64,000 bases of DNA, from positions 53,789,209-53,853,208 of the forward strand of contig CM043971.1 of assembly GCA_014529385.2 (NCBI GenBank). Reading direction: 5' to 3'. Of the stretch, positions 62,959 to 64,000 are shown one piece after another. The DNA comes from Adiantum capillus-veneris. Lineage: Eukaryota; Streptophyta; Polypodiopsida; Polypodiales; Pteridaceae. Within the stretch, counting starts at the first letter, position 1. The number at the start of each line of letters is the position of its first letter. The notes beneath the pieces were generated by a model, which searched no databases, was not told the origin of the DNA, and was given only the letters and a program-made list of their open reading frames with translations. The position numbers and the translations under genes were made by a program.

Positions 62959-64000
62959 TGAGGCGCCTAAACTAGCATAGACCGCATCACTCGTGTTTGA
63001 TAGTATAGCGTTTCTCTAGAGTTGTCTAGAGTGTTGTCACCATTTGCCTTCTTAATGGGAAGTCAGAGAGCGGATCTCTTGACTGAGGGATAGCCAGGGA
63101 GCCTGCGTCTCGCCGAGGTGGTCCACCATGAGGTTGAGGTATGGTTATATTATTTTGTTGTGTGTTTAGATTAGGTTTTATGGTTTGTGTGTTTGGTTGT
63201 GACTTATGGTTGTGAAGAACTTGAAAGAGAAAAAAAAAAACGCAAAAGGTAAGTAGGAGGTTGTTTGCTTGCCAGAAAGCAAAAACAACCATTCAACCAT
63301 CAAAAGTAGGACTTTAGGTAGTGTAGGAAATCTGATGTTGATCTAGAGAAATTTTGACATGAAAATTTGCTTGAAAACTCAAAAGGCGGAATTGTGTTGA
63401 TTATGGTAAAAGTGCTCTAAAATGGTCGTTTGAAAGCCGATTTGAGTGCTTGTTTTTGCATTAGAGACCTTAAGGTATGGGGGAAAACACAGATTTGGTC
63501 CAATCCCAAAAAAAAAAAAAAACCCAAAAAACAAAAATCTGAAACCAAATCTGCAATTTTTAAAAAAAGTTTGACCTCAAGACCTTGTTTTGCATATGCT
63601 CTAGAGCTTGTATGTGAAATTTCAAAGCATTTGCATCAGTGCTTGAGCATCTAAGTGGGAGTTTTCTTTTTCTGAGTGTAAGGAAGTGAACTGTGAAATG
63701 CTTGAATCCAAAGGAAAAGAAGTCCAAATTGAATGAAACTTTGGGGATAAGCTTCTAAGGGCATTGGGAACCAAAATGTCCAAAAACAGAGAAAAAAATC
63801 ACTTCCCAGTGGCTCTTTGCTCAGTCTATCGCGATAGACTGGTGAATTGGAGATAGACTCACAAACATGCAAAACCCCTCATACCACAGGTAAAACACAT
63901 CAATACAAGGCTGCTCCCAAAAAATGAGTGTACTTGGACACCTGCTTAACCACTAAACCTCAAGTGTGGTGTTTTGAGTCAGACTTCAGAGACAAATTGG
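62959..64000 (+). other. Element J leader with palindrome, runs off window
   Basis: Non-coding leader. CCATGAGGTTGAG followed by GTATGG (63127 on) is a possible start plus donor resembling the ATGAG mini-exons. A perfect 20-bp palindrome with arms CAGTCTATCG and its complement lies at 63822-63841. Gag would be expected beyond the right edge. Confidence 0.6.
63822..63841. repeat. Element J palindrome (20 bp)
   Basis: CAGTCTATCGCGATAGACTG is its own reverse complement with TCGCGA at the centre. It lies 864 bp after the PBS, in the position where D has its first cluster. Confidence 0.95.

Overview
This window is eukaryotic nuclear DNA from a land plant and consists almost entirely of nested, partly decayed retrotransposons. 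I find no convincing host gene, tRNA or rRNA. The plant assignment rests on several Ty3/gypsy polyproteins (one with a C-terminal chromodomain), Ty1/copia polyproteins, primer-binding sites for tRNA-Asp and initiator tRNA-Met, and long (GA)n/(GT)n tracts inside LTRs. A large-genome lineage such as a fern is my guess; the sequence does not prove it.

Layout. (A) 1-6409: 3' part of a Ty3/gypsy element whose polyprotein runs in one frame through several stop codons, followed by a second retropepsin ORF, a polypurine tract (PPT) and LTR-like sequence. (B) 7665-8434: tail and LTR of another element. 8436-8566 is a second copy of A's 3' tail. (C) 8571-11415 and 30597-36844: one Ty3/gypsy element split inside RNase H by (D). 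(D) 11416-30591: a 19.2-kb LTR element with two ~1-kb LTRs, a TTGAG target-site duplication and a tRNA-Asp PBS. It carries gag-pol, a second retropepsin ORF and a 6-kb accessory cassette. (L) 36842-39199, minus strand: a LINE-like ORF1 plus endonuclease without reverse transcriptase. (E) 41112-56087: an old chromovirus, interrupted by a copia element (F, about 44065-49264) and by a small minus-strand non-autonomous LTR element (G, 50133-51720). (H) 56088-57560: an internally deleted copia fragment. (I) about 57600-62939: the accessory cassette and LTR of a relative of D. (J) 61885-64000: the start of another D-like element, which uses the same LTR.

The most unusual system is in D and its relatives I and J. 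D carries nine copies of a 22-bp palindrome with an ACGCGT centre: four between the PBS and gag, and five between pol and the accessory ORF. Most lie about 284 bp apart, with one 125-135-bp step in each cluster. Relative I has three copies of a different 22-bp palindrome, one perfect with CGCG at its centre, at the same position and spacing. Relative J has a third, 20-bp, version. Both clusters in D appear to lie in predicted introns. In D and I the accessory cassette starts with a tiny candidate exon (ATGAGRG) directly followed by a splice donor. In D, splicing to a predicted acceptor keeps this exon in frame with the accessory ORF.

A and D also share a second aspartic protease downstream of integrase. 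It has a canonical DTG/DSG site, whereas the usual pol protease has DGG or DSK. It is followed by repeated W-x-P-K motifs. D additionally has a duplicated integrase zinc-binding (H2C2) module. The accessory protein of D is about 1,090 codons long: a Transposase_32-like N-terminus (tentative), a UBA-like motif, a long coiled coil and a conserved C-terminal domain.
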